From: Bacillota bacterium
GTDB lineage: Bacteria; Bacillota; UBA5301; JAMCQP01
Reading direction: 5' to 3'
Length of the DNA stretch: 46,028 nt
Assembly (NCBI GenBank): GCA_023381695.1
Contig: JAMCQP010000067.1
Coordinates: forward strand, 1-46,028
Shown here: piece by piece, positions 39,144-46,028 of the stretch
Layout of the letters: each line of letters starts with the position of its first letter
How positions within the stretch are numbered: position 1 is the first letter of the stretch
The notes under the pieces: model-generated
The model's input: the letters and a program-made list of their open reading frames with translations, nothing else
Told to the model about the DNA's origin: nothing
Databases searched by the model: none
Position numbers and translations under genes: made by a program

Positions 39144-40051
39144 TGTCCAACCGCTCTCATAGTGTGTCTGAAGCGTCTAATGCGTCTTATAAGGCGTCCA
39201 ATTTGTCGTTCAACATGTCGCAGCCGCTTGTCCACCTGGTGGTAATCCTGATGTCGCTGGCGTGGGTCCTGCCGACCCTCGGCCTGCTCACCAGTTCGGT
39301 GCGCCCTCCCCAGGCGGTGGCCAACTCCGGGTGGTGGACGGTCTTCCTGAACCCGTTTGATTTCACGCAGTTCACCCTGGCCAACTACCGGCAGGTTCTC
39401 GGGCAGACCGGAATGGCGCGCGGGTTCCTGAACAGCCTGGCCATTACCCTGCCGGCCACCTTTTTGCCCATGCTTCTCGGGGCTTTTGCCGCCTTCGCCT
39501 TCGCCTGGCTGGACTTTCCGGGGCGCAAGGCTCTCTTCATCATCGTGGTGGGGCTCCTGGCGGTTCCATTGCAGATCAGCCTGATCCCCATCCTGCGACT
39601 GTACAGCAGGGCCGGGCTGGCCGGGACCTTCGCCGCCATCTGGCTCGCCCACACCGCCTACGGGTTGCCTTTTTCCGTATACCTGTTGCGGAACTTCTTC
39701 GGCTCCTTGCCGGGGGAGCTCTTTGAGGCGGCGTACATCGACGGCGCTTCGCCGGCGGCCGCGTTCTTCCGCCTGGCGTTGCCCATGTCGGGCGCGGCTC
39801 TGGCCTCCCTGGGCATCTTTCAATTCCTCTGGGTGTGGAATGACCTTCTGGTGGCTCTGATCTACCTGGGCGGCAGTTCCAGCGTGGCGCCTTTGACCCT
39901 GGTTCTCTCCAGCCTCGTCGGTTCCTATGGACAGCAATGGCATGTCCTTACCGCCGCGGCGTTTGTAACCATGATTGTTCCACTGGCGGTCTTCTTCTCC
40001 CTGCAAAGGTACTTTGTTCGCGGGATCCTCGCCGGGTCCGTCAAAGGCTGA
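39143..40051 (+). CDS. Sugar ABC transporter permease (MalG-like)
   Basis: 302 residues, six helices. The EAA loop is ELFEAAYIDGASPAAAFFRL, followed by ALPMSG. The first 25 residues (SNRSHSVSEASNASYKASN) are Ser/Ala/Asn-rich and encoded by near-repeats of GCGTCTAATGCGTC, an N-terminal extension not typical of the family. ATG 39143 overlaps the upstream stop. It forms the membrane channel with the 38256-39143 product. Confidence 0.92.
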   Translation: MSNRSHSVSEASNASYKASNLSFNMSQPLVHLVVILMSLAWVLPTLGLLTSSVRPPQAVANSGWWTVFLNPFDFTQFTLANYRQVLGQTGMARGFLNSLAITLPATFLPMLLGAFAAFAFAWLDFPGRKALFIIVVGLLAVPLQISLIPILRLYSRAGLAGTFAAIWLAHTAYGLPFSVYLLRNFFGSLPGELFEAAYIDGASPAAAFFRLALPMSGAALASLGIFQFLWVWNDLLVALIYLGGSSSVAPLTLVLSSLVGSYGQQWHVLTAAAFVTMIVPLAVFFSLQRYFVRGILAGSVKG

Positions 40052-40101
40052 CGCAGTTGGAGGTACTAAAGGCCAGGAGCCGATTACAGAAATATAAGAA
40101 G

Positions 40102-41127
40102 GTGACTTCCATTTCGGTGACAATGGCCGATCTGGCGCGGTGGGCCGGGGTGTCCAAATCCACCGTGTCCAGGGCTTTAAATGGCGATCCACGCATCAGC
40201 GAGGAGACCCGGCGGCGCGTCACGGAACTTGCCCGCCGGCTGCGCTACCGCCCCAATCTCATGGCCTCGGGCCTTGCCACCAGGCGCACCAACGCCCTGG
40301 GGCTGGTGATCCCCTCACCGCCCCGGACCTTTTCCAACCCCTTTTACCTGGAATTCGTCAGTGGCGTGGGTGATTACGCCCTCGGCCAGGGCTACACCAT
40401 GTTCTTCACCACCGGCGAGGCCCTGACCAGCGGCGAGGAGGATCTGCCGCCGCTGGTGGCGCAGGCGGATGGCTTTATTCTCACCGAACCAAGATTGGCG
40501 GATCCCCGGATTCCCAGGCTGCGCGAATGGGAGAAACCCTACGTCTTCCTGGGCAGCCCCGGGGATGCCGCCAGCGAGGAGGAGACCATCTGGGTCGACG
40601 GAGATAACGCAGGCGGGGTGGAGATGGTGGTGCAGCACCTCATTGAGCTGGGGCACCGGCGGATTGGTTGCATCAAGGGCGCCCCCGGCTACGTGGCCAC
40701 TGAGAACCGATGGACCGGTTTTTTGAGCGCCGCGGAAAAAGCCGGGCTGGCCGTCGATCCCCGGGCGATCGCCGTTGCAGACTACACGGAGGAGGGCGGC
40801 CGGGAGGCCACCTGCGAACTCCTGGAAAAATACCCGGAGATGACGGCCCTCTTTGCGTTCAACGATCTGATGGCTATCGGGGCGCTCAACGCACTGGCGA
40901 TCAACGAAAAAAAAGTCCCGGAGGATGTGGCGGTGGCCGGGTTTGACGGTATCCATTTCGGCCGCTTGATGTCGCCCAGCCTCACCACCGCGGAGCAACC
41001 CATCTACGAGATGGGGCGCCTTGCCGCGGAGTTGCTTATCAAACAGATCAAGGGCGAGCCGCTGGAAAACAAGCATTTTACCCTTTCCTGCCGCCTGGCG
41101 GTACGGGGTTCGTCGGTCGCGAGGTGA
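40102..41127 (+). CDS. LacI-family transcriptional regulator
   Basis: 341 residues. The HTH is MADLARWAGVSKSTVSRALN with hinge RRLRYRPNLMASGLATRRTN, and then the periplasmic-binding-type effector domain (LGLVIPSP, NPFYLEFVSGV, VDGDNAGGVEMVVQHLIELG, LFAFNDLMAIGAL, VAVAGFDGI). It represses the sugar operon it belongs to, probably at the palindromes before 36722, with a sugar as inducer. The start is uncertain among GTG 40102, GTG 40117 and ATG 40123; all keep the whole HTH. Confidence 0.9.
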   Translation: MTSISVTMADLARWAGVSKSTVSRALNGDPRISEETRRRVTELARRLRYRPNLMASGLATRRTNALGLVIPSPPRTFSNPFYLEFVSGVGDYALGQGYTMFFTTGEALTSGEEDLPPLVAQADGFILTEPRLADPRIPRLREWEKPYVFLGSPGDAASEEETIWVDGDNAGGVEMVVQHLIELGHRRIGCIKGAPGYVATENRWTGFLSAAEKAGLAVDPRAIAVADYTEEGGREATCELLEKYPEMTALFAFNDLMAIGALNALAINEKKVPEDVAVAGFDGIHFGRLMSPSLTTAEQPIYEMGRLAAELLIKQIKGEPLENKHFTLSCRLAVRGSSVAR

Positions 41128-41134
41128 TCAATCG

Positions 41135-43183
41135 GTGTCTCATGCTGCTCCTGATAAAAATGCCGCTCCTGATAAAAACGCCAAACCCGAAGACGCCAGG
41201 CCCAAAAGCGCCAAATCCGGCGACCATGGGCGTCAACCGTATCTGGGCCTGATCGGCAACGGCGAAACCGCGGCCCTCATCGCGCCGGATCTCTCCATCC
41301 AATGGTTCTGTCCCGGACGGTTTGACGCCTTCCCCCTTTTTGCGGGCGCGCTGGATCCCCGCCGGGGCGGAAAGTTCAGCCTGAAATTCCGCTGCGGGTC
41401 AGCAGACCTCTTTGAGCCCCGGCAGCGCTACCTCGATGGGACGAACATCCTTGATACTGTGGTCGAGCTCGTCGCCGACCGGGACGGCCGAAACGTTAGC
41501 GCGGAGGTCTTCGATTATTTTCCATGGCGCAAACCCTGCCTGATCCGTGACCTCAAACTCACCAATGAAACGCCGGCCGCCGTGCGGGTTGACCTCGAGT
41601 GGTCCGCCGAACCGGTCCAGGTGAGCACTTATCCAATACGGATTACTTTGAAGGATAGCATCACGGTCCTGGAGAGCCGCGACTGGGCGGTGGCTTGCGG
41701 GATGGCGACCGAAAAGACTCTTGTCTTGCCTGCGGGAGGGGAGGTCTGGGCCCGGATCGTCCTGGCTTACGCGGAAACTCCCGGGAAGGCCGTGGAGCTC
41801 TTGCGGGAAGCCTGGCCCGTTTTCCGCGAAGGCGGCCCGGTGGAACTTTTGGAAGCCCGGCGTTTCTGGACTTCCTGGCTGGCAAATGCCCGGGATCCCT
41901 TCAGCCTTTTTGCGGGTCCCCATGGGGCCGGCCAGGGGGCGAGCAAGCCGCTGCCTCCCGCTCTTTCAGGCGGGTCTGTTATTTTGGACGGGATGGATCT
42001 GAAATCAGCGTACCGTCGTTCCCTTCTGGCGCTCAAACTTCTGGTGTACGAGCCACCAGGAGTCCAGATAGTGGCGCCGACGGCCTCTTTTCCGGCCACC
42101 CCCGGCGGCGGCGACAACTGGGACTATCGCTATACATGGTTGCGCGACGGGTATTTGTGCGCGCTGGCGTTTGACGAGGCCGGCCTGACCAACGAATCCA
42201 GGCGGTTTTACGATTTTATGCGCTGTTTGCAGGCCGAAGACGGCAGTTGGCCCAATCCCCTTTGCGACATCGACGGCCACCGTCCGGAGGAGACCATCGT
42301 CGCCGGGCTTGAGGGGCCAAATGGCGAACGGCCGGTCCGTCTCGGGAACGCGGCCCTGGCGCAGTTTCAACTGGATAACACCGGCAACGTGATCGACGGG
42401 TTGTGGCGCCACCATCTGGCCACCGGCGATGTAAACTATCTGGACTCCTGGTGGCCCGCCATCCAGCGTGCCCTGGGCTGGCTTGAGGCGAACTGGCGCC
42501 GTCCCGAACACGGTATCTGGGAATTTCGAGACGCGTTGCGCCATTGGATCTACGGGAAGGCTTTGTGCTACGCGGCTTTTGAGGCGGGCGCGCAAATTGC
42601 GGACAAGCTGGGCCATGCCTCAGATCGTGAGCGGTGGAAGAAGCAGGCCGCTTCCGTGCGCGAAGAGGTCATTTCCCGCGGATGGTCGCCGGAAAGGAAG
42701 GCGTTTACCCAGTTTTATGGGGCCGTTCAACCAGATCCCGCAAACAACGACGGCGCGGGCCACCCGCCGGCAACCTTCACGGGCGGCCCACCGCTGGACA
42801 TCTCCGTCCTGGCGCTGGCTTTTTACGGGCTGATCGACCCCTCTGATCCCCGCATGGAGGCCACGGTCCGGGCTATCGAGGCTCCGGACGCGCAAGGCGG
42901 CCTGAACATGGACGGGGGAATCGCCCGTTTCGAGGGAGCGGCGTTGCCCTTCTACCTTCCAACGTTCTGGCTGGCGCGTTACCATCTTCTGGCCGGCGAC
43001 ATGGGCCGGGGGTTGGACTTGGCCGCCCTGTGCCTGAAGTGCGCCACCGATCTCGATCTGATGGCCGAACACTTTGACCCTGTAACCAACCGGCAATGGG
43101 GGAATTTCCCCCAGGCGTTCAGCCATGAAGAACTGGTGCGGACCGTCCTGACGTTGGCCGGAACGGATCAGAAGCAGAAATAA
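41135..43183 (+). CDS. Glycoside hydrolase family 15 (glucoamylase/trehalase-like)
   Basis: 682 residues. The N-terminal beta domain starts YLGLIGNGETAALIAPDLSI. The (alpha/alpha)6 catalytic domain has NWDYRYTWLRDGYL and GIWEFRDALRHWIYGKAL, the latter with a candidate acidic residue, as in GH15. It hydrolyses terminal alpha-glucosidic bonds, or trehalose as in actinobacterial GH15 trehalases. There is no signal peptide, so it acts on the imported sugar. A linker near the start repeats AAPDKN twice. GTG 41135, with GAGGTG 8 nt upstream, starts 7 nt after the LacI stop. Last gene of the operon. Confidence 0.9.
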   Translation: MSHAAPDKNAAPDKNAKPEDARPKSAKSGDHGRQPYLGLIGNGETAALIAPDLSIQWFCPGRFDAFPLFAGALDPRRGGKFSLKFRCGSADLFEPRQRYLDGTNILDTVVELVADRDGRNVSAEVFDYFPWRKPCLIRDLKLTNETPAAVRVDLEWSAEPVQVSTYPIRITLKDSITVLESRDWAVACGMATEKTLVLPAGGEVWARIVLAYAETPGKAVELLREAWPVFREGGPVELLEARRFWTSWLANARDPFSLFAGPHGAGQGASKPLPPALSGGSVILDGMDLKSAYRRSLLALKLLVYEPPGVQIVAPTASFPATPGGGDNWDYRYTWLRDGYLCALAFDEAGLTNESRRFYDFMRCLQAEDGSWPNPLCDIDGHRPEETIVAGLEGPNGERPVRLGNAALAQFQLDNTGNVIDGLWRHHLATGDVNYLDSWWPAIQRALGWLEANWRRPEHGIWEFRDALRHWIYGKALCYAAFEAGAQIADKLGHASDRERWKKQAASVREEVISRGWSPERKAFTQFYGAVQPDPANNDGAGHPPATFTGGPPLDISVLALAFYGLIDPSDPRMEATVRAIEAPDAQGGLNMDGGIARFEGAALPFYLPTFWLARYHLLAGDMGRGLDLAALCLKCATDLDLMAEHFDPVTNRQWGNFPQAFSHEELVRTVLTLAGTDQKQK

Positions 43184-43193
43184 AAAAATAAGG

Positions 43194-43223
43194 AGCAGTG
43201 GGAGGGTCGCCGTACCCACTGCT
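43194..43223 (-). terminator. Terminator of the tct operon
   Basis: AGCAGTGGG/CCCACTGCT stem (43194-43202/43215-43223). On the minus strand it is followed by CCTTATTTTTTTA, a good U-tract. It lies in the short gap between convergent GH15 and tctA genes. Confidence 0.75.
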
Positions 43224-43245
43224 AAGCAATGCCGCAAAAAAATTT

Positions 43246-44763
43246 CTACGCCTGGTCGCCCGCGATGGGCCGGGCGGCGTTTTTGCCGCGAACCATCCTG
43301 AACACGGACGGCGCCGCCAGGGCCAGCGCCACGGCCAGATAAAGCGTCCCCGCGATGGGCCGGAAGACCAGATCGCCGATGTGGCCCTGGGAGATCATCA
43401 AGGATTCTCTTAAAGCCGTCTCCATCATCGGCCCGATGACCAGCGCCAGGACCAGCGGGGCCGGCTCAAAGCCCTTTCCCCTCAAAAGAAAGCCCACAAA
43501 GCCAAAGATCCCCAGCACGGTAAGATCGACATAGCTCGAGTTGACGCTGTAGACGCCTACCAGGCAAAGTAGAACGATCAACGGCAGAAGGAGCTGCCTG
43601 GGGATCTTGAGGATGTTCACAAACAACTGCACCATGGGCAGATTCAAGACCAGCAGCATCAGGTTGCCGATGTACATGCTGGCGATTACGCCCCAGAACA
43701 GTTCGGGGCGTTCCATCATCATGGTGGGCCCCGGCGTCACCCCGTGGAGCATGAGAGCGCCCACCACCACCGCCATCGCGGGGGTAAACGGCACGCCCAG
43801 CGCCATGAGCGGCACATACGCCCCGCCCACCGCGGCGTTGTTGGCGGCTTCCGGGCCGGCCACGCCCTCGATGGCCCCTTCGCCAAACTCTTCCGGGTGC
43901 TTGGAAAGCTTCCGTTCCGTCAGATAGGATACGAAGGTGGAGATGACCGGCGAGGGCCCCGGCAAGAGGCCGATGAAGAAGCCCAGCGCCGATCCGCGGA
44001 ACATCGGCGCGATGGAACGCTTCCACTCTTGAACTTTAGGAAGCAGGTCGCGCAGTTTCACCTTGATTACTTCGGCAATCTCGTCCTTTTGCGCCGCGTT
44101 GATCATCACCTCGGCGATGCCGAAGAGCCCCATGGCCACCGGCAGAAACTCGACACCCTGCCCTAACTCCCTGATGCCGAAGGTGAACCTCCCCAGGCCG
44201 GTAAGATGGTCGGTGCCCACGGTCCCCACCGCCAGCCCCAGAAGCACCATGATGATGTTTTTGAGGGGTGAGCCGCCGCTCAGGCGCACCAGCATCACCA
44301 GGCCCGCCAGGCCGATGGCGAAAAACTCCGGCGGCCCGAACTTCAAGGCCGCATCCGCCAGCGCGGAAGCGGCAAACATGAGCCCGACAATGCTCAGGGT
44401 CCCCGCCACAAACGACCCCACCGCGGCAATGGTCAAGGCCGCGCCGGCCCTGCCTTTTTGCGCCATCTTGTAACCGTCGATGCAGGTCACCACCGACGCC
44501 GCCTCGCCGGGAATGTTCAACAGGATGGACGTCGTGGAGCCGCCGTACATGGCGCCGTAGTAGATTCCCGCAAAGAAGATCATGGCGGTGGTGGCGTCAA
44601 GGCTCAGGGTAAAGGACAAGAGGATGGCCATCGAGCCCAGGGGGCCGATGCCGGGAAGAACACCGACGATGGTCCCCACGAATGCGCCCGCCAGGGCATA
44701 CAGGAGGTTGATCGGGGTCATGGCGTGCGCGAAGCCCATCATCAAGTTTTGAAGGACATCCAT
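43246..44763 (-). CDS. tctA: Tripartite tricarboxylate transporter, large permease
   Basis: 505 residues, about 12 helices. Family blocks are visible: LLYALAGAFVGTIVGVLPGIGPLGSMAILL at the N terminus (in order, residues 19-48), IFFAGIYYGAMYGGSTTSIL and NIPGEAASVVTCIDGYKMAQ, and LGFFIGLLPGPSPVISTFVS. It moves a carboxylate or similar anion delivered by the TctC binding protein. AAGGAGGTGAGGCT precedes ATG 44763. Operon order is tctC-tctB-tctA; the substrate is not predictable. Confidence 0.96.
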   Translation of the reverse strand: MDVLQNLMMGFAHAMTPINLLYALAGAFVGTIVGVLPGIGPLGSMAILLSFTLSLDATTAMIFFAGIYYGAMYGGSTTSILLNIPGEAASVVTCIDGYKMAQKGRAGAALTIAAVGSFVAGTLSIVGLMFAASALADAALKFGPPEFFAIGLAGLVMLVRLSGGSPLKNIIMVLLGLAVGTVGTDHLTGLGRFTFGIRELGQGVEFLPVAMGLFGIAEVMINAAQKDEIAEVIKVKLRDLLPKVQEWKRSIAPMFRGSALGFFIGLLPGPSPVISTFVSYLTERKLSKHPEEFGEGAIEGVAGPEAANNAAVGGAYVPLMALGVPFTPAMAVVVGALMLHGVTPGPTMMMERPELFWGVIASMYIGNLMLLVLNLPMVQLFVNILKIPRQLLLPLIVLLCLVGVYSVNSSYVDLTVLGIFGFVGFLLRGKGFEPAPLVLALVIGPMMETALRESLMISQGHIGDLVFRPIAGTLYLAVALALAAPSVFRMVRGKNAARPIAGDQA

Positions 44764-44776
44764 AGCCTCACCTCCT

Positions 44777-44825
44777 TACAGCTTTGTAAGCATCTACAGC
44801 TTTGTAAGAGCTACAGCTTTGTGAG
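44777..44825. repeat. Three tandem copies of TACAGCTTTGTAAG between tctB and tctA
   Basis: Copies at 44777-44790, 44795-44808 and 44812-44825 (last base change G). The third lies in the tctB C terminus, including its stop; the others form the tctB-tctA spacer. They look like slippage duplication of the tctB tail. Confidence 0.85.
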
Positions 44826-45275
44826 CGCATCTTCCAGGAAACCTGACGGCAAAACAACGCCCAGCAATTTTGCAAAGATCAAGAAGGAGGCGATCGTGGC
44901 CACCGCCGCAATCAAAAGTGAGGCCAGGGTGGACTTGTACCGCATCAACCGGAACAAAACGAACAGGACGAGGAAAGTGGAGAGCAGAAAATTCAGGGGC
45001 CGCAAGATAAACGGATAGGCTACCGTCGCCAGGGCGATGCCGAGAGGCGCTGCTTTCAGCCAGCTGCTCCCGCCTTCTTTCTCCGCGCGCTCCGCGCGCC
45101 CGCGGAAAGTACGGTAGGCATAAAAGGCCGCCACAATCAACAACAGCGCCCCCACCGCGGTGGGCATAAAGCCCGGGCCCGGCTCAGCCAGGGTGCCGAC
45201 CGACAGGGCGATGGAACTGGCCAGATAGACCAGGGCGAAGATCAACACTGCCAGGGAGATGGCCTTCTCCTGCAT
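44811..45275 (-). CDS. tctB: Tripartite tricarboxylate transporter, small permease
   Basis: 154 residues, four helices (ISLAVLIFALVYLASSIALS, FMPTAVGALLLIVAAFYAY, LGIALATVAYPFILRPLNFL, SLLIAAVATIASFLIFAKLL), matching TctB. The GPGFMPTAVG motif is typical. AGGTG lies 5 nt before ATG 45275. It partners TctA. The end of the gene is part of the triple 14-base repeat. Confidence 0.92.
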   Translation of the reverse strand: MQEKAISLAVLIFALVYLASSIALSVGTLAEPGPGFMPTAVGALLLIVAAFYAYRTFRGRAERAEKEGGSSWLKAAPLGIALATVAYPFILRPLNFLLSTFLVLFVLFRLMRYKSTLASLLIAAVATIASFLIFAKLLGVVLPSGFLEDALTKL

Positions 45276-45403
45276 TGTTTCACCTACTTGCTTACAGATT
45301 GGTCAAGCCGTTCTCTTGGTTATGCGAGCCGTTCTTTGTCGCCGGGCGGGCAACAGGGCAAAGACCCCGCTGCCCGCGGCTTGATGCACACTGATCTTCG
45401 CTT

Positions 45404-46028
45404 CTATTTTTTGCCCTTCAGGCCCATCTCTTCCACGATCTTCTTCAGGCTCTCCTCTTTCTTCTGGATGAACGCCCTGAATTCGTCGAGCTTGATAAAT
45501 TCAATCTCCAGGTTGACATCTTCCGCCGCTTTGATGAATTGCGGGTCCCTGGTCACCTTTTCCAGGCCCTGGGCCAGGATATTCACGATCTCTCTTGGGG
45601 TGCCCTTCGGAGCGAGATACCCGCGGTAAGAGCCTTCCACCAGGTTGATGCCCAGTTCCTTCAGGGTCGGGACATCCGGGAACATCGGAATCCGTTTCTC
45701 GGTGTAGACCGCCAGGGCGCGCAGCTTCCCGCCCTTGATCAGGGGGGTCACGGTGCTCAGGTTGTTGGTGTTGGCGTCCACATGGCCGCCGGCGGTGGCC
45801 TGCCAGGCCGGCCCGTCGCCCTCAAAGGGGATGTCGTTGAATTTCACGCCCGCCAATTTTTCGATCATCAGCGCGTTGTACCAGTCGTCGCCGCCGATGC
45901 CGGAGTTGGCCATCTTCAACTGGCCGGGGTTCTTCTTGGCGTAGTCGAGGAGATCCTTCATGGTTTTGAACTTGCTGTCCGGCCCCACCACCAGGATCCC
46001 CGGATCGAAGATGATAGAAAAAAGGGCG
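45404..46028 (-). CDS. tctC: Tripartite tricarboxylate transporter receptor (Bug/TctC), partial
   Basis: The C-terminal 207 residues are in the window; the N terminus and signal lie beyond base 46028. Family features are VVGPDSKFKTMKDLLDYAKK, NSGIGGDDWYNALMIEKLAG, FEGDGPAWQATAGGHVDANT and FPDVPTLKELGINLVEGSYR, followed by GYLAPKGTP. The D-x-P-T-x-x-E-x-G turn is a Bug hallmark. It binds a carboxylated solute outside the cell for TctAB. No regulatory gene for the transporter is visible. The 129-bp spacer to tctB holds no gene. Confidence 0.95.
   Translation of the reverse strand, partial: ALFSIIFDPGILVVGPDSKFKTMKDLLDYAKKNPGQLKMANSGIGGDDWYNALMIEKLAGVKFNDIPFEGDGPAWQATAGGHVDANTNNLSTVTPLIKGGKLRALAVYTEKRIPMFPDVPTLKELGINLVEGSYRGYLAPKGTPREIVNILAQGLEKVTRDPQFIKAAEDVNLEIEFIKLDEFRAFIQKKEESLKKIVEEMGLKGKK

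Overview
The window reads as a chromosome segment of an anaerobic, GC-rich member of the Bacillota (Clostridia, of the Peptococcaceae/Moorella/Desulfotomaculum kind). This is inferred from the strong GGAGG ribosome sites, frequent GTG/TTG starts, TTGACA/TATAAT promoters, ACR3-ArsDA arsenic genes, multihaem cytochromes without an obvious Gram-negative envelope set, and a Psr-type molybdoenzyme. No rRNA, tRNA or CRISPR array was seen.

Layout. 0-3.7 kb: a glycosyltransferase stub, a secreted glycine-rich protein, a small IS200/IS605-derived element that keeps both end hairpins and an omegaRNA-like right end but no tnpB, an M29 aminopeptidase, a [4Fe-4S] ferredoxin and a small membrane protein. 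3.7-7.1 kb: two tandem octahaem c-type cytochromes downstream of a TetR regulator; the same AATGAG-6-CTCATT operator lies before the regulator and before the cytochromes. 7.1-15.1 kb: a five-gene molybdopterin oxidoreductase operon (Fe-S subunit, NrfD/PsrC anchor, TAT-exported catalytic subunit, TorD chaperone, polyferredoxin), bracketed by three copies of a small module that looks like a type I toxin-antitoxin system. 15.1-18.3 kb: a three-gene sensory operon (PhnD-like lipoprotein, NarX-like kinase, NarL-like regulator). 18.4-36.5 kb: a metal/metalloid island with arsD-arsA-arsR-thioredoxin-like-acr3, arsC with a CC/Se-motif protein, CopZ-like/CsoR/MerT-like genes, an ArsR-led efflux and thiol-redox operon, split permeases, an MFS pump, and an ArsR-led operon with an EF2568-type cysteine desulfurase. 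36.7-43.2 kb: a sugar ABC transporter, LacI regulator and GH15 glycosidase. 43.2-46.0 kb: a tripartite tricarboxylate transporter (tctCBA), with tctC cut by the window edge.

Two observations stand out. (1) Three loci (7.2-7.6, 7.8-8.2 and 14.8-15.1 kb) encode a 35-42 residue hydrophobic peptide. Each has a convergent antisense promoter (TTGACA-17-CATAAT) and an antisense RNA of about 105 nt whose terminator overlaps or lies just after the toxin stop. In the two complete copies the leader can pair with the ribosome site, and the pairing is kept by compensatory changes. (2) The MerT-like gene at 24473-24778 has an in-frame TGA exactly where the family's Cys-Cys pair should be (Cys-UGA). It is followed by a hairpin with a GGUCU apical loop that fits a bacterial SECIS element, so it is probably a selenoprotein. 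A CC/Se-motif protein and an EF2568-type desulfurase nearby fit a selenium/metalloid theme.

How the genes work together (inference): the cytochromes and molybdoenzyme suggest respiration of a sulfur, arsenic or selenium oxyanion, sensed by the PhnD-like/kinase/regulator trio. The island reduces arsenate (ArsC) and exports arsenite (ArsD-ArsA-Acr3), handles other soft metals, and carries several small thiol proteins that could keep the system reduced. Gene remnants (modA, merP, a thioredoxin-like fragment, a frameshifted ferredoxin) show the island has been rearranged.
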